Shown here in pieces: positions 35,844-44,849 of a stretch of 64,000 nt of DNA (its first letter is position 1; the number at the start of each line of letters is the position of its first letter). The notes beneath the pieces were generated by a model. The model saw nothing but the letters and a program-made list of their open reading frames with translations. It was not told where the DNA came from and made no database searches. Source of the DNA: Rothia sp035916755 (GTDB lineage Bacteria > Actinomycetota > Actinomycetes > Actinomycetales > Micrococcaceae); contig NZ_JAYWIX010000001.1 in NCBI RefSeq assembly GCF_035916755.1, positions 186,001-250,000 of the forward strand, given 5' to 3'. A program made the position numbers and the translations under genes.

Positions 35844-36443
35844 ATGACTATTCTGCCCATTCGCACTGTAGGCGACCCCGTTCTGCGCACCGAGTGCGAC
35901 GACATCACCGTGTTCGACGCCGACCTTGAAAAACTGGTGGCCGACATGCTTGAAACCATGTACGACGTAGAGGGTGTAGGTTTAGCTGGGCCCCAGGTGG
36001 GTATCTCTAAGCGCATCTTTACCTTCGGCAACATTGACGGCCGCGAGGGGCACATCATCAACCCTGTGCTTGAGGTAGGCGACGAACCCCAGGAGGGTGG
36101 CGAGGGCTGCCTGTCGGTCCCCGGCCTGTCTGCCGCCACCCCGCGTAAGAACTGGGCACGGGTTACCGGCGTGAACTGCAAGGGTGAGCCGGTGGTCTAC
36201 GAGGGCGAGGGGCTCTTTGCCCGTATGCTCCAGCACGAAACCGACCACCTCTACGGCACCATGTTCATTGACCGGGTTGAGGGAGAGGACAAGAAGAATA
36301 TCTGGCGCAAGATTCGCCAGGCAGATTACAACCAGGTTGCCGCTGCTGTGCAGGGTGAACGCGCAGCGAAAACCTCATCGGGCTTTGGTGCCCTGGGTGG
36401 TTCCTTCGGCGCTGCTAAAAAGCCCGGCGCTTTTGGTATCTAA
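35844..36443 (+). CDS. def: Peptide deformylase
   Basis: Removes the N-formyl group from nascent proteins, 199 aa. All three metal-enzyme motifs are present: GVGLAGPQVGISK, EGCLSVPG (Cys ligand) and QHETDHLYG near residue 131 (HExxH). Preceded by AAAGAGAAGC and followed by fmt 36 bases later; def-fmt-rsmB is a common order. Confidence 0.96.
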   Translation: MTILPIRTVGDPVLRTECDDITVFDADLEKLVADMLETMYDVEGVGLAGPQVGISKRIFTFGNIDGREGHIINPVLEVGDEPQEGGEGCLSVPGLSAATPRKNWARVTGVNCKGEPVVYEGEGLFARMLQHETDHLYGTMFIDRVEGEDKKNIWRKIRQADYNQVAAAVQGERAAKTSSGFGALGGSFGAAKKPGAFGI

Positions 36444-36479
36444 ACCTGCTGGTTCGAAAGTTTAAGTGGAAAGGTAAGC

Positions 36480-37406
36480 ATGAAGGTTCTCTACGCCGGT
36501 ACCCCGGAGGTCGCCGTCGCGCCTCTGAACGGCCTGCTTGAGGCGGGCTATGAGGTGGTGGGGGTGCTCACCCGCGAGGACGCCCCCGTGGGGCGCAAAC
36601 GGGTGTTGACCCCGTCCCCGGTGGCAGCCCGCGCCCAGGAGCTGGGCCTGCCTATCATCAAGGCTAACCGCTGGTCCGATGAGGTTGCGGACGCCGTTGC
36701 GCAGCTGGGTGCCGATATTGCGGCGGTGGTGGCCTTTGGCGTCCTGCTGCCGCAGAGCGCCCTCGACCTGCTGCCCCAGGGCTGGATTAACCTGCACTTC
36801 TCGCTGCTACCTGCCTGGCGCGGGGCAGCTCCTGTGCAGCGGGCCCTAATGGCGGGGGAGACCGAGATTTTCTCCAACACCTTCCGTATTGATGCCGGTC
36901 TCGATACCGGCCCGGTTTTCCGGTCCGAATCGGCGCAGGTAAGGGAACTTGATACCGCCGGGGATATGCTCAACCGCCTGGCTTCAACCGGCGGCGCCCT
37001 GCTGGCTGCTACCTTTGACGATATTGCCGCAGGTGCTACCGGCACTCCGCAGTCCGGCGAAGCCACCCACGCAGCCAAGCTCACTATCGACGATGGCAGG
37101 GTGGATTTTGCCCGTTCCTGCGCTGATATTATTGCCCAGCTGCGCGGTGTGACCCCCGAACCCGGGGCCTGGGCTGAACTCGACGGAGCCCGCTTCAAAC
37201 TCGGTATGGCCAAGACCAGCCAGGCGCAGCCCGTGGGGGAGCCCGGAACCCTCTTCTGGGCCGGTAAAAAGGTGGCTGTCACCTGCGCCGACGGTGCTCT
37301 AGAACTGACCCAGGTGCAACCTGCAGGCAAGAAAATGATGAACGCCGCCGACTGGGCGCGCGGTCAGGGCTCGGCCCTGGCAGAAGGGAAAGTGGTGCTG
37401 GTATGA
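36480..37406 (+). CDS. fmt: Methionyl-tRNA formyltransferase
   Basis: Transfers formyl to Met-tRNAi, 308 aa. The N-terminus VLYAGTPEVAVAPLNGL and the active-site GWINLHFSLLPAWRGAAPVQ (with the catalytic His of the LHxSLLP motif) are clear. It overlaps the rsmB start by 4 bases (ATGA), so translation is coupled. Confidence 0.96.
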   Translation: MKVLYAGTPEVAVAPLNGLLEAGYEVVGVLTREDAPVGRKRVLTPSPVAARAQELGLPIIKANRWSDEVADAVAQLGADIAAVVAFGVLLPQSALDLLPQGWINLHFSLLPAWRGAAPVQRALMAGETEIFSNTFRIDAGLDTGPVFRSESAQVRELDTAGDMLNRLASTGGALLAATFDDIAAGATGTPQSGEATHAAKLTIDDGRVDFARSCADIIAQLRGVTPEPGAWAELDGARFKLGMAKTSQAQPVGEPGTLFWAGKKVAVTCADGALELTQVQPAGKKMMNAADWARGQGSALAEGKVVLV

Positions 37407-39196
37407 GCATGAACGCAGGTGGACGCGGAGCAGGCGGACGCTCAAACGGCGGTAAGGGCCGGGCGGGGGCTAACCGCTCCGGTGCTAACCGAGCTGGCCA
37501 GGGCCGCAGCGGGGCTCGCAAGCGCGACGACCGCACCCAGCAGGGGCAGGCCGGGGGTACCCCGAACCCCCGTGGCTCGCGCGGTAACCGCAACCCCGGT
37601 GGCGAGCACCAGGCCAAGCGCGGCGGTGGGGGAGAGACCCGCCGCAATGCTAAGGGGCACGAGCGCAACCGCAAGGCGGTCAAGGACCGGGCGTTTTCGG
37701 CGTCCGCTCCCTCCCAGCGCGCCCGCACAGCAGATAGGGCCCGCGCCGTGGCCTTTGAGGTGCTGAGCGCTGTTGCCCTGGACGACTCCTACGCGAACCT
37801 GGTGCTGCCCAAGGCGATTCGCTCTGCCCGGCTTGATGCCCGCGATGCTGGTTTTGCCACCGAGCTGACCTACGGCACCCTGCGCAACCAGGGCACCTAC
37901 GACGCGATTTTGGCTCACTGCGTTGACCGCCCGGTGGAGAAAATCGGTACCAAGATTCTGCTGGTGCTGCGCCTGGGCGTCCACCAGCTGGTGGCTATGC
38001 GCGTGCCCGACCACGCCGCCCTTAACCAGACGGTTGCCCTGGCCCGCGCCGAGATCGGCACCGGCCCGGCTAACTTTGTGAACGCGGTACTGCGCAGGGT
38101 TTCTGAGCGAACCCCCGAAGACTGGTACGCCCTTATCGCCGAGGAAGCCCCCGACGAGCTCACCCGCTTGGCCCTTGAGAAGTCTCACCCGGCCTGGGTG
38201 GTGCGCTCCTTCCGACAGGCTCTGGCTGCCCACGGCCGGACCCCCGGCGAGGTTGAGGCCCTGCTGGATGCCGATAACGCCTCACCCGTGGTCAACCTGG
38301 TTGCCCTGCCGGGCCTGGGAACCCTGGACGAAGCCCGCGCCGCCGGTGCCGAGGACGGCCCTCTAGTCGAGGGCTCCGCCCTCTACTCGGCAGGCGACCT
38401 TGCCCGCCTTGAATCGGTGCGGGAGGGGGTTGTGCGTGCCCAGGACGCCGGTTCCCAGCTGGTTGCCCGCGCCCTGGCTGATGCTCCCCTTGAGGGCAAC
38501 GACAGCAACTGGCTTGACCTCTGCGCCGGCCCCGGTGGCAAGGCAGCCCTGCTCGGTGCCCTGGGCGCCCAGCGCGGGGCCCGACTGCTGGCCAACGAAG
38601 CTGCTGAACACCGGGCCGAGCTGGTGCGCCGCTCCCTGGCCCCGCTGCCGTCCGCCTCCTACTCGGTAGTGGCCGGTGACGGCCGCCAGATTGAGCGCAC
38701 CGTCGCTGCTGGTGCCAACCTGCCCGAGGGTATGCCCCGCGATGTGCGCTTTGACCGCGTCATGGTCGATGTGCCCTGCTCCGGCCTGGGTGCCCTGCGC
38801 CGCCGCCCCGAAGCCCGCTGGCGCAAGAGCCCCCGCGACATCGCTGAACTGCTGCCCCTGCAACTCGACCTGTTTAAGGCAGCAGCATCAGTTACCCGCC
38901 CCGGCGGCCTGATCGCCTATGTAACTTGCTCACCTCACACCGCAGAAACCCAGAGCATCGTGCACGATATTCTGCGCAAGGTCGATGTAACCCTGTTGGA
39001 CTCCGGTGCTGCCCTGCGGGCCGTTGCCCGCAGGGACGAAACGGGGGCGTCCGTCCTTGCCGGGGAACTGGACCCCGCCTTCACCCCCGAAGCGCCCAAG
39101 GGAGCGACCCTAGCGGAGGGGGCTACGACCGCCCAGCTCTGGCCGCACATCCACGGCACCGACGCTATGTTCTTCGCCCTCTTCCGCAAGAACTAG
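37403..39196 (+). CDS. rsmB: 16S rRNA m5C methyltransferase RsmB-like, with long basic N-terminus
   Basis: 597 aa. About 110 N-terminal residues are Gly/Arg/Asn-rich and probably disordered. They are followed by the NusB-like RNA-binding domain (VALDDSYANLVLPKAI, GTLRNQGTYDAILAHCVDRP) and the SAM-dependent methyltransferase domain. Catalytic motifs VDVPCSGLGALRRRPEARW (Cys, near residue 456) and VTCSPHTAE (near 508) are intact. Family members often run 430-520 aa, so the extension is notable. The stop is followed by a perfect bidirectional terminator. Confidence 0.93.
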   Translation: MSMNAGGRGAGGRSNGGKGRAGANRSGANRAGQGRSGARKRDDRTQQGQAGGTPNPRGSRGNRNPGGEHQAKRGGGGETRRNAKGHERNRKAVKDRAFSASAPSQRARTADRARAVAFEVLSAVALDDSYANLVLPKAIRSARLDARDAGFATELTYGTLRNQGTYDAILAHCVDRPVEKIGTKILLVLRLGVHQLVAMRVPDHAALNQTVALARAEIGTGPANFVNAVLRRVSERTPEDWYALIAEEAPDELTRLALEKSHPAWVVRSFRQALAAHGRTPGEVEALLDADNASPVVNLVALPGLGTLDEARAAGAEDGPLVEGSALYSAGDLARLESVREGVVRAQDAGSQLVARALADAPLEGNDSNWLDLCAGPGGKAALLGALGAQRGARLLANEAAEHRAELVRRSLAPLPSASYSVVAGDGRQIERTVAAGANLPEGMPRDVRFDRVMVDVPCSGLGALRRRPEARWRKSPRDIAELLPLQLDLFKAAASVTRPGGLIAYVTCSPHTAETQSIVHDILRKVDVTLLDSGAALRAVARRDETGASVLAGELDPAFTPEAPKGATLAEGATTAQLWPHIHGTDAMFFALFRKN

Positions 39197-39248
39197 GCAC
39201 TCAGTCCTCACCGCAAATTCATGGCCACCCCACTGAACACGAGGGGAC

Positions 39249-39297
39249 CTGAAAACTAAAAAGGACCGCATATTATGCGGTCCTTTTTAGTTTTCAG
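39249..39297. terminator. Perfect bidirectional terminator
   Basis: Arms 39249-39270 and 39276-39297 are perfectly complementary over 22 bp, loop TATTA. The stem carries A5 and T5 at its ends, giving a U-tract in both directions for the convergent rsmB and antiporter genes. Confidence 0.95.
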
Positions 39298-39312
39298 ATC
39301 CCCTTGCCGGGG

Positions 39313-40665
39313 TTAGAGCACCATAGCAGCTACCCAACCTGCAATCAGCAGGGGGATGTTGTAGTGGATGAAGGTGGGAATCACCGAGTCACGGATGTGG
39401 TCGTGTTGGCCGTCCGCGTTCAGACCGGCGGTGGGACCCAGGGTGGAGTCGGAGGCGGGGGAGCCCGCGTCGCCCAGGGCACCTGCGGTACCGATAATAG
39501 AAACCGTAGCCAGGGGCGAGAAGCCCAGGGCCAGGCAGAGGGGCACATAGATGGTGGTGATAATGGGCAGGGTAGAGAAGGACGAGCCGATGCCCATGGT
39601 GACGATCAAACCCACTACCAGCATGGCCATGGCAGCTGCTGCCTTGTTGCCCGCGAAGAGGTCAGCCACGGTGGTCACCAGGGGATCCACGTCGCCAGTG
39701 GCATCCATAACCGCGGCGAAACCCTGGGCCGAGATCATGATGAAGCCGATCAGGGCCATCATGCGCATACCCGCGGTGAAGACGTCGTCGGCCTCCTTCC
39801 ACTTGACCGCACCGGTCACCATGAAGATGGTCAGGCCCACCAGGGCACCGACCAGCAGGGAGTTGGCCTCGGTGCCCATGGACTGCATGACCACCTGAAC
39901 CACGAAGGTGGCGATAATAGCGATGATTGCAACGACCACGTTGAACTTCTTGACCTCGGTGGTTGTGCTCTCGGTGGGGGCTAGCTCTACGGTCTGGTAG
40001 GCGCGGGGCTTGCGGTAGCTAAAGAAGATGGCAATGAGCAGGCCAACGACCATGCCCAGGGCGGGGATAGCCATGGCGGTCATGACGTTGATGCCGCTGG
40101 TATCCATACCAGCGAGCCTGATGTTGCCCAAAAGAATATCGTTGAGGAAGATCGCGCCGAAGCCTACGGGCATGTACATGTAGGTGGTTACCAGGCCGAA
40201 GGTGAGCACACAGGCAATGAGTCTGCGGTCGAGCTTCAAGCGGTTAAAGACAGCCAGCAGGGGCGGAATAATGAGCGGAATGAAGGCGATATGAACGGGA
40301 ATCAGGTTCTGCGACATAATCGACATGGCCAGAATACCGGCCAGCAGCAGCCACTTGACGGTGTATTCGATGCGATGGTTGGTCTCTGAGCTTTCTGAGC
40401 CGACCTTGGCAATAATGCCGTTGGCGATGAGCTGGGGCAGACTCGAGCTGGAAACCGCCATGGCGAAAGCACCGAGCAGGGCGTAGGAGAGTGCCAGCAT
40501 GGCACCACCCGAGAGGCCCTCCTGGTAGGCGACCATGGTGCCGTCCAGTCCGAGCCCGCCGAGAAGGCCGCCCACGAGAGCTCCGATGAAGAGCGCCAGG
40601 ACGACGTGTACGCGTGCTGCGGAGAGGACGAGCATGACCAGGACCGCAAGCAGAACCGAGTTCAT
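39313..40665 (-). CDS. Na+/H+ antiporter (NhaC-like family) membrane protein
   Basis: 450 aa, about ten or more hydrophobic segments. It begins MNSVLLAVLVMLVLSAARVH and has YALLGAFAMAVSSSSLPQLI and IGTAGALGDAGSPASDSTLG, matching the NhaC/ArsB-superfamily family often annotated as Na+/H+ antiporter or histidine permease YuiF-like. The ion or substrate cannot be set. The 249 bases upstream (40666-40914) are AT-rich and hold no gene I can see. Confidence 0.85.
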   Translation of the reverse strand: MNSVLLAVLVMLVLSAARVHVVLALFIGALVGGLLGGLGLDGTMVAYQEGLSGGAMLALSYALLGAFAMAVSSSSLPQLIANGIIAKVGSESSETNHRIEYTVKWLLLAGILAMSIMSQNLIPVHIAFIPLIIPPLLAVFNRLKLDRRLIACVLTFGLVTTYMYMPVGFGAIFLNDILLGNIRLAGMDTSGINVMTAMAIPALGMVVGLLIAIFFSYRKPRAYQTVELAPTESTTTEVKKFNVVVAIIAIIATFVVQVVMQSMGTEANSLLVGALVGLTIFMVTGAVKWKEADDVFTAGMRMMALIGFIMISAQGFAAVMDATGDVDPLVTTVADLFAGNKAAAAMAMLVVGLIVTMGIGSSFSTLPIITTIYVPLCLALGFSPLATVSIIGTAGALGDAGSPASDSTLGPTAGLNADGQHDHIRDSVIPTFIHYNIPLLIAGWVAAMVL

Positions 40666-40914
40666 AGTTTTCCTAACCGTTGAATAAATATGAGTAAATT
40701 TTAGCTTTTACCTTTCAACCTGATGGGCTGTGAAAGGGGCCTTCTGTCTGTGATAGTTCTTATGTTTAGCGTGGTACTAGCGACTTGGGGCGCATGGACG
40801 ACACCTTCCTGATAGCAACGAGGATTCGACATGGCTTATACAGGAGGGTGCTGTTAATTAAATTTTTTACTTTATGATTGTGGTTTATTCAAAAAGTATT
40901 GCAGGTTCATATCG

Positions 40915-41565
40915 TTAACGTTGATGTGTGGGGGATGGCCGGTGTAGTCCCTCGTGATCCTGAACCCATGTCATACCAGTGGCATCCGTGAAGATTAGTT
41001 CTGTTACCATCCATTTGGGGCTGTTGAGGACAGGATGGCTTGGAGTGGCTGTGTTACTGTAAGGTTGCCCGTAAGCCCAATGCCAGTCAATAGCTTTGAG
41101 AGATTTCTCTTTACCTGGGTTTGGCCGGTATTCAAATGAATATTTACCCGGCGGGACGACAGGAACATCAAGTTTGACCTTTTCATTAAAGGTCGGCTTA
41201 TAGGTTTTTTCAGCTGGATGCCAGTATGAAAGGCGGGTGTTGACAGTAACTTGAACGTCTTTGACCGGGGTTACAGAGGTGTTCTCAATAATCACTCGGT
41301 TGCTAAATCTGTCACAGGTCTCTACCCAGCTTGCAATTGCAGATGCTTGAGTTCTTTCGAGTTGTTCCTGGGCCGCAAAGTCTCGCTGCTGTTCGATGGT
41401 AAGCTGATGCTGCATCTGATCAATTTGTTTGTTGACAGCCACAAGTTGCTCTTTGCCAGCTTCCATTTGTCCTTTAGCGTAGCGGGCTGCGAATATGGCT
41501 GCTATAAGTGCGGCAGCTGCAGTGAGAGCAGAAATAATTTCTGAGAGATTTCCTAGTGTTTGCAT
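40915..41565 (-). CDS. Membrane-anchored coiled-coil protein, unknown function
   Basis: 216 aa. One N-terminal membrane helix (residues 10-30), then a coiled-coil (about 31-75, LVAVNKQIDQMQHQLTIEQQ), then a beta-rich soluble part with FSNRVIIENTSVTPVKDVQV resembling a small Ig-like or pilin-like fold. AT-rich and with codon use unlike the neighbours, so it is probably accessory. No recognised family. Confidence 0.65.
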   Translation of the reverse strand: MQTLGNLSEIISALTAAAALIAAIFAARYAKGQMEAGKEQLVAVNKQIDQMQHQLTIEQQRDFAAQEQLERTQASAIASWVETCDRFSNRVIIENTSVTPVKDVQVTVNTRLSYWHPAEKTYKPTFNEKVKLDVPVVPPGKYSFEYRPNPGKEKSLKAIDWHWAYGQPYSNTATPSHPVLNSPKWMVTELIFTDATGMTWVQDHEGLHRPSPTHQR

Positions 41566-41672
41566 ACATTCTCCTGGGTGAGTGTAGTCATATCCTATGA
41601 TAAATTGGTGATTTTTTCCTTGGATACCAGGTGTAACGCTATGGAGAAAGATATTTTTTGAACGGAGCCTGT

Positions 41673-42338
41673 ATGACCTGCCTTATTAACCCCTCCATTT
41701 TGAGCGCTGACTTCTCCCGGCTGGGGGAGGAGCTCACCGCTATCTCGACCGCTGACGCCGCCCATATCGATGTGATGGACGGCCACTTTGTTCCCAACCT
41801 GACCTGGGGGCTGCCCGTTGTGAAGCGTCTCAAAGAGGTCTCGCCCATTCCTTTTGATGTGCACCTGATGATTGAGGACGCCGACCGTTGGGCCCCCGCC
41901 TACGCTGAGGTTGGTTGCGAGTCGGTGACCTTCCACGCTGAGGCCGCTATCGCTCCCATCAAACTGGCCCGCACCCTGCGTGAAAGCGGTGCTAAGGCGG
42001 GCATGGCCCTGCGCCCTGCCACTGGCGTTGAACCCTACATGGATATGCTCAGCGAACTCGACATGCTCCTAATTATGACTGTTGAACCGGGCTTTGGCGG
42101 CCAGGCCTTCCTTGACGTCACCCTGCCAAAGATTAAGCGGGCGGCTGCCGCCATTGAGGGCTCAGAGGCTGAGGTGATTCTGCAGGTTGACGGTGGTATC
42201 ACCGAAGAAACCATTGTGCGCGCGGCCGAGGCAGGTGCCACCTGCTTTGTTGCCGGTTCCTCTATCTACGGTGCGGACGACCTTGAAGCCGCTATCGCGG
42301 GCCTGCGCCGGGCTGCCGCGTCCGCCCACACCCACTAG
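41673..42338 (+). CDS. rpe: Ribulose-phosphate 3-epimerase
   Basis: Pentose phosphate pathway enzyme, 221 aa. INPSILSADFSRLGEEL, HIDVMDGHFVPNLTWG (metal His/Asp), VHLMIEDAD and MTVEPGFGGQAFL are all diagnostic. ATG 41673 is preceded by CGGAG; an upstream TTG at 41658 was rejected. Its stop codon overlaps the Shine-Dalgarno of the next gene. Confidence 0.96.
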   Translation: MTCLINPSILSADFSRLGEELTAISTADAAHIDVMDGHFVPNLTWGLPVVKRLKEVSPIPFDVHLMIEDADRWAPAYAEVGCESVTFHAEAAIAPIKLARTLRESGAKAGMALRPATGVEPYMDMLSELDMLLIMTVEPGFGGQAFLDVTLPKIKRAAAAIEGSEAEVILQVDGGITEETIVRAAEAGATCFVAGSSIYGADDLEAAIAGLRRAAASAHTH

Positions 42339-42344
42339 GACGCC

Positions 42345-43139
42345 ATGACTCAGAACCTAACTCCCCTTGAAGAAGCCGACCGCGAGCTAGCCCGCGCCCA
42401 GGAACTCATCGCTACCGGGCAGCTGGCCGATGCCCTACCCGCTCTGCAGGCCGCCGCCGGTGGTTTTGAGAGCGCTGGCGAAGTCTTCGGGCAGATTCTT
42501 GCCTTGAAAATTTTGAGCGAGGTCAACCGAGACCTGGGCAATCCCACCCCTGCTCTTACTCAGGTGACCCGTGCCCACGCCTTACTGGCTGAAGCTAAAC
42601 CCGATGCCGAGCAGCTGCCCGACTTCGCCACCGAGGTGGGGTCCCTGCACGCTGAATTGGGAGACTTCGAGCGTTCCAAGACCTGGTACACCCAGGGGCT
42701 GCGCGGATATGAAGCCCAAGGGAATGCTGAGGGGCAGGCCCACAACCTGGTGGCGTTGGCGGGACTTGCCCGACAGGCCCAGGATGAAGCTGGTGCCCAG
42801 AGCTATCTGGCCCAGGCGTACGAGCTGTATGCCGCGGGCAATCACAGGGTTCAGCTCATGCACGTGCGCAATGCCCAGGCTCAAGGGTTGTTGGCAACAG
42901 GGGATGCGGACGCTGCCCGCCCCTTGCTCGCTGAAGCTCTTGACCTTGCCCGTGCACTAGAAGACCACGCCTTCTTAGGGGAAACCTACCAGCTACTTGC
43001 CCTGGTCACAGCTCAAAGCGGGGACACGGACGCCGCCCAGGGCTACCTGATGCAGGCGGCGCAGCACTACGCCGCCGCTGGGGATGCCGATAATGAGACC
43101 TTTGTGAAGGAGCTGCTGAACCGGCTCCCCGGCAGCTAG
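42345..43139 (+). CDS. TPR-repeat protein
   Basis: 264 aa, almost entirely helical, Ala/Leu/Glu-rich, with repeated TPR-like helix pairs (for example ADALPALQAAAGGFESAGEV and GEAYQLLALV-type segments). ATG has AGGA directly before it. Six bases after rpe, so probably cotranscribed. Likely a protein-interaction scaffold; function not known. Confidence 0.75.
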   Translation: MTQNLTPLEEADRELARAQELIATGQLADALPALQAAAGGFESAGEVFGQILALKILSEVNRDLGNPTPALTQVTRAHALLAEAKPDAEQLPDFATEVGSLHAELGDFERSKTWYTQGLRGYEAQGNAEGQAHNLVALAGLARQAQDEAGAQSYLAQAYELYAAGNHRVQLMHVRNAQAQGLLATGDADAARPLLAEALDLARALEDHAFLGETYQLLALVTAQSGDTDAAQGYLMQAAQHYAAAGDADNETFVKELLNRLPGS

Positions 43140-43145
43140 TTTGCC

Positions 43146-43448
43146 TTAGGCCAGGTTCTTCTCGGCCCGCTCGGCAGCCTGCTCGTTGCCCATAGAGCGG
43201 TGGATGGTGGCCAGCATGCTGTAGTAGGCTGCGGCGTCCTCTGACCCGGCAACCAGTACAGGCTTAGCCAGGGTGAGAACGTTCAGGGCCTGCTTGCCCT
43301 GGCCCTCGTCCAGCAGTTTCTGGGCGCCCTTCACAGCACGGGCGACAGCCTGATCGGGCTTGCGCTTGACCAGGTGCGCCACGGCACCGTGCTCCTGCTT
43401 GAAGGTGGTATCACGTTTTTGAATATTGGCGGGTTTCGCGTCAGACAC
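43146..43448 (-). CDS. Small helical protein, unknown function
   Basis: 100 aa, GTG start with GGTGAG upstream. Contains KQALNVLTLAKPVLVAG and EDAAAYYSMLATIHRSMGNE, reminiscent of one or two TPR units. Converges on the larger TPR gene. No named family. Confidence 0.6.
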   Translation of the reverse strand: MSDAKPANIQKRDTTFKQEHGAVAHLVKRKPDQAVARAVKGAQKLLDEGQGKQALNVLTLAKPVLVAGSEDAAAYYSMLATIHRSMGNEQAAERAEKNLA

Positions 43449-43517
43449 AGCTCACCTAAGGTCGGGGGTAGAAAACTTTATGCACCTCAAGTGTAGCGAC
43501 TGATGACCGTCTCGGGG

Positions 43518-43790
43518 TTAGGCGAGCTGCCTGCCACGGGTTTCAGGCAGCAGGAAGGTCGCGCCAGCTGCAGTGCAGAAGGCTAGAGCAAACAAAACGA
43601 AGAGCCCCAAAACACCTACCAGCGGCAGCAGGGCGGGCACGAGTAGGGGGGCGGTGATAGAGGCTAGACGGCCGAAGCCGGCAGCCGCACCCGTACCGGA
43701 ACCGCGCAGGTGGCCGGGGTAGAGTTCTGGGCCGATGGCGTAGAGGGCACCCCAGGCACCCAGGTTGAAAAAGGAGAGTATGCAGCTTAG
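43518..43790 (-). pseudogene. Truncated MFS transporter, C-terminal remnant
   Basis: On the minus strand, about 90 codons ending in stop TTA (43518-43520) encode NLGAWGALYAIGPELYPGHL, then GSGTGAAAGFGRLASITAPL and a last hydrophobic segment ending ETRGRQLA, as in the C-terminal half of MFS transporters. An in-frame stop precedes it just upstream and no start is available, so the N-terminal half is missing. The break lies a few dozen bases before the FMN riboswitch. Confidence 0.75.
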
Positions 43791-43863
43791 CGGGAATTAA
43801 GTCACAATATGACGGTTACAGCCGCCTGCCGTGCTATAACTTGAAGAGTAAAAGAAAAAATAT

Positions 43864-43993
43864 CGTGCTCCGGGACCCGGTGAAAATCCGAACCTGCGGT
43901 GATAGCCCGCTAATTGACGGCACATCCACGTGCCCGATACCTGCAAGGTGGAATTCCTTGGCAGACAGTACAGTCTGGATGGAAGGTAGCACG
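43864..43993 (+). ncRNA. FMN riboswitch (RFN element)
   Basis: The P1 stem CGTGCT (43864-43869) pairs with AGCACG (43988-43993). Conserved internal segments GGTGAAAATCCG, GCGGTGATAGCCCGC, GGTGGAATTCC and AGTCTGGATGGAAGGTAGC match the RFN element. It controls the riboflavin transporter and biosynthesis genes downstream; binding of FMN normally switches them off. Confidence 0.97.
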
Positions 43994-44105
43994 AGCAAAC
44001 CGTAAGGTGCCCCCCGCGGCATCTGCCGTACCCGACTGCCCGGCCCGCCGACGTCCTGACTAACGCCCACCGAAGCTAGCCAACGCCGGGTACACTCGAT
44101 TTGTT

Positions 44106-44136
44106 CTCCCGGAGCCACTCGCTTTGGGAGTTTTTT
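44106..44136 (+). terminator. Riboswitch-controlled terminator overlapping the ribosome-binding site
   Basis: CTCCC (44106-44110) pairs with GGGAG (44126-44130), followed by TTTTTT and then directly by ATG at 44137. The GGGAG arm is also the Shine-Dalgarno of the transporter gene, so one hairpin could stop transcription and block translation. Confidence 0.75.
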
Positions 44137-44847
44137 ATGGATTTCTTGCGGTGGCTCTTCGACGCTCAAATTGCGATTGGCGATAACCAGTCCCTCTTGG
44201 TGCGCGAAGTCCTTGGCAACATCTTTGGCCTACTATCAGCCCTCGGCGGCATGCGCCGCAAAGTCTGGGCCTGGCCCGTCGGTATTCTCGGCAACCTGCT
44301 TCTGCTCACCGTCTTCTTAGGCACCCTCTTCGGGTCAACCTACGGCACCGCTAACCTGCTGGGGCAGGCAGGCCGCCAGATCATGTTCATCGCTGTTTCC
44401 ATCTGGGGTTGGTACCGCTGGAACCAAACCCGCAAGACCGGCGACGCAGGCCAGGCAGCAGTGATTCCCCAGTGGGCCAGCTGGCGCGAACGAGCCTTCA
44501 TCGTGGCCTTCATGCTGGTCGGCACCGGCGTTCTGACCCCCATCTTCCGCGCCCTGGGCTCCTACGAACCGGTCTGGTCAGACGCCTGGATCTTCACCGG
44601 CTCCCTGCTCGCCACCTACGGCATGGCTAAGGGCTGGGTGGAGTTCTGGCTGGTCTGGGCCGCCGTGGACGTGGTCGGTGTGCCCCTGCTCTGGTCAGCA
44701 GGTTACTACGCCAGCGCTTTCATGTACCTCTTCTACGGGGCCTTCACCCTCACCGGCTTCTTCGTCTGGTGGCGCACCCGCAACCGCGAAATGGGCAAGG
44801 TTGAGGTCGAAACAGCCTTCCCCGACCCCACCGTGGATGTACGCTAA
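44137..44847 (+). CDS. PnuC-family riboflavin transporter
   Basis: 236 aa, about eight membrane helices. The sequence ALGGMRRKVWAWPVGILGNL and WGWYRWNQTRK resembles PnuC/RibM (PnuX) riboflavin uptake permeases. The FMN riboswitch immediately upstream and the following ribD support riboflavin as substrate. ATG 44137 with GGGAG was chosen over an in-frame start at 44101 inside the leader. Confidence 0.9.
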   Translation: MDFLRWLFDAQIAIGDNQSLLVREVLGNIFGLLSALGGMRRKVWAWPVGILGNLLLLTVFLGTLFGSTYGTANLLGQAGRQIMFIAVSIWGWYRWNQTRKTGDAGQAAVIPQWASWRERAFIVAFMLVGTGVLTPIFRALGSYEPVWSDAWIFTGSLLATYGMAKGWVEFWLVWAAVDVVGVPLLWSAGYYASAFMYLFYGAFTLTGFFVWWRTRNREMGKVEVETAFPDPTVDVR

Positions 44848-44849
44848 CC

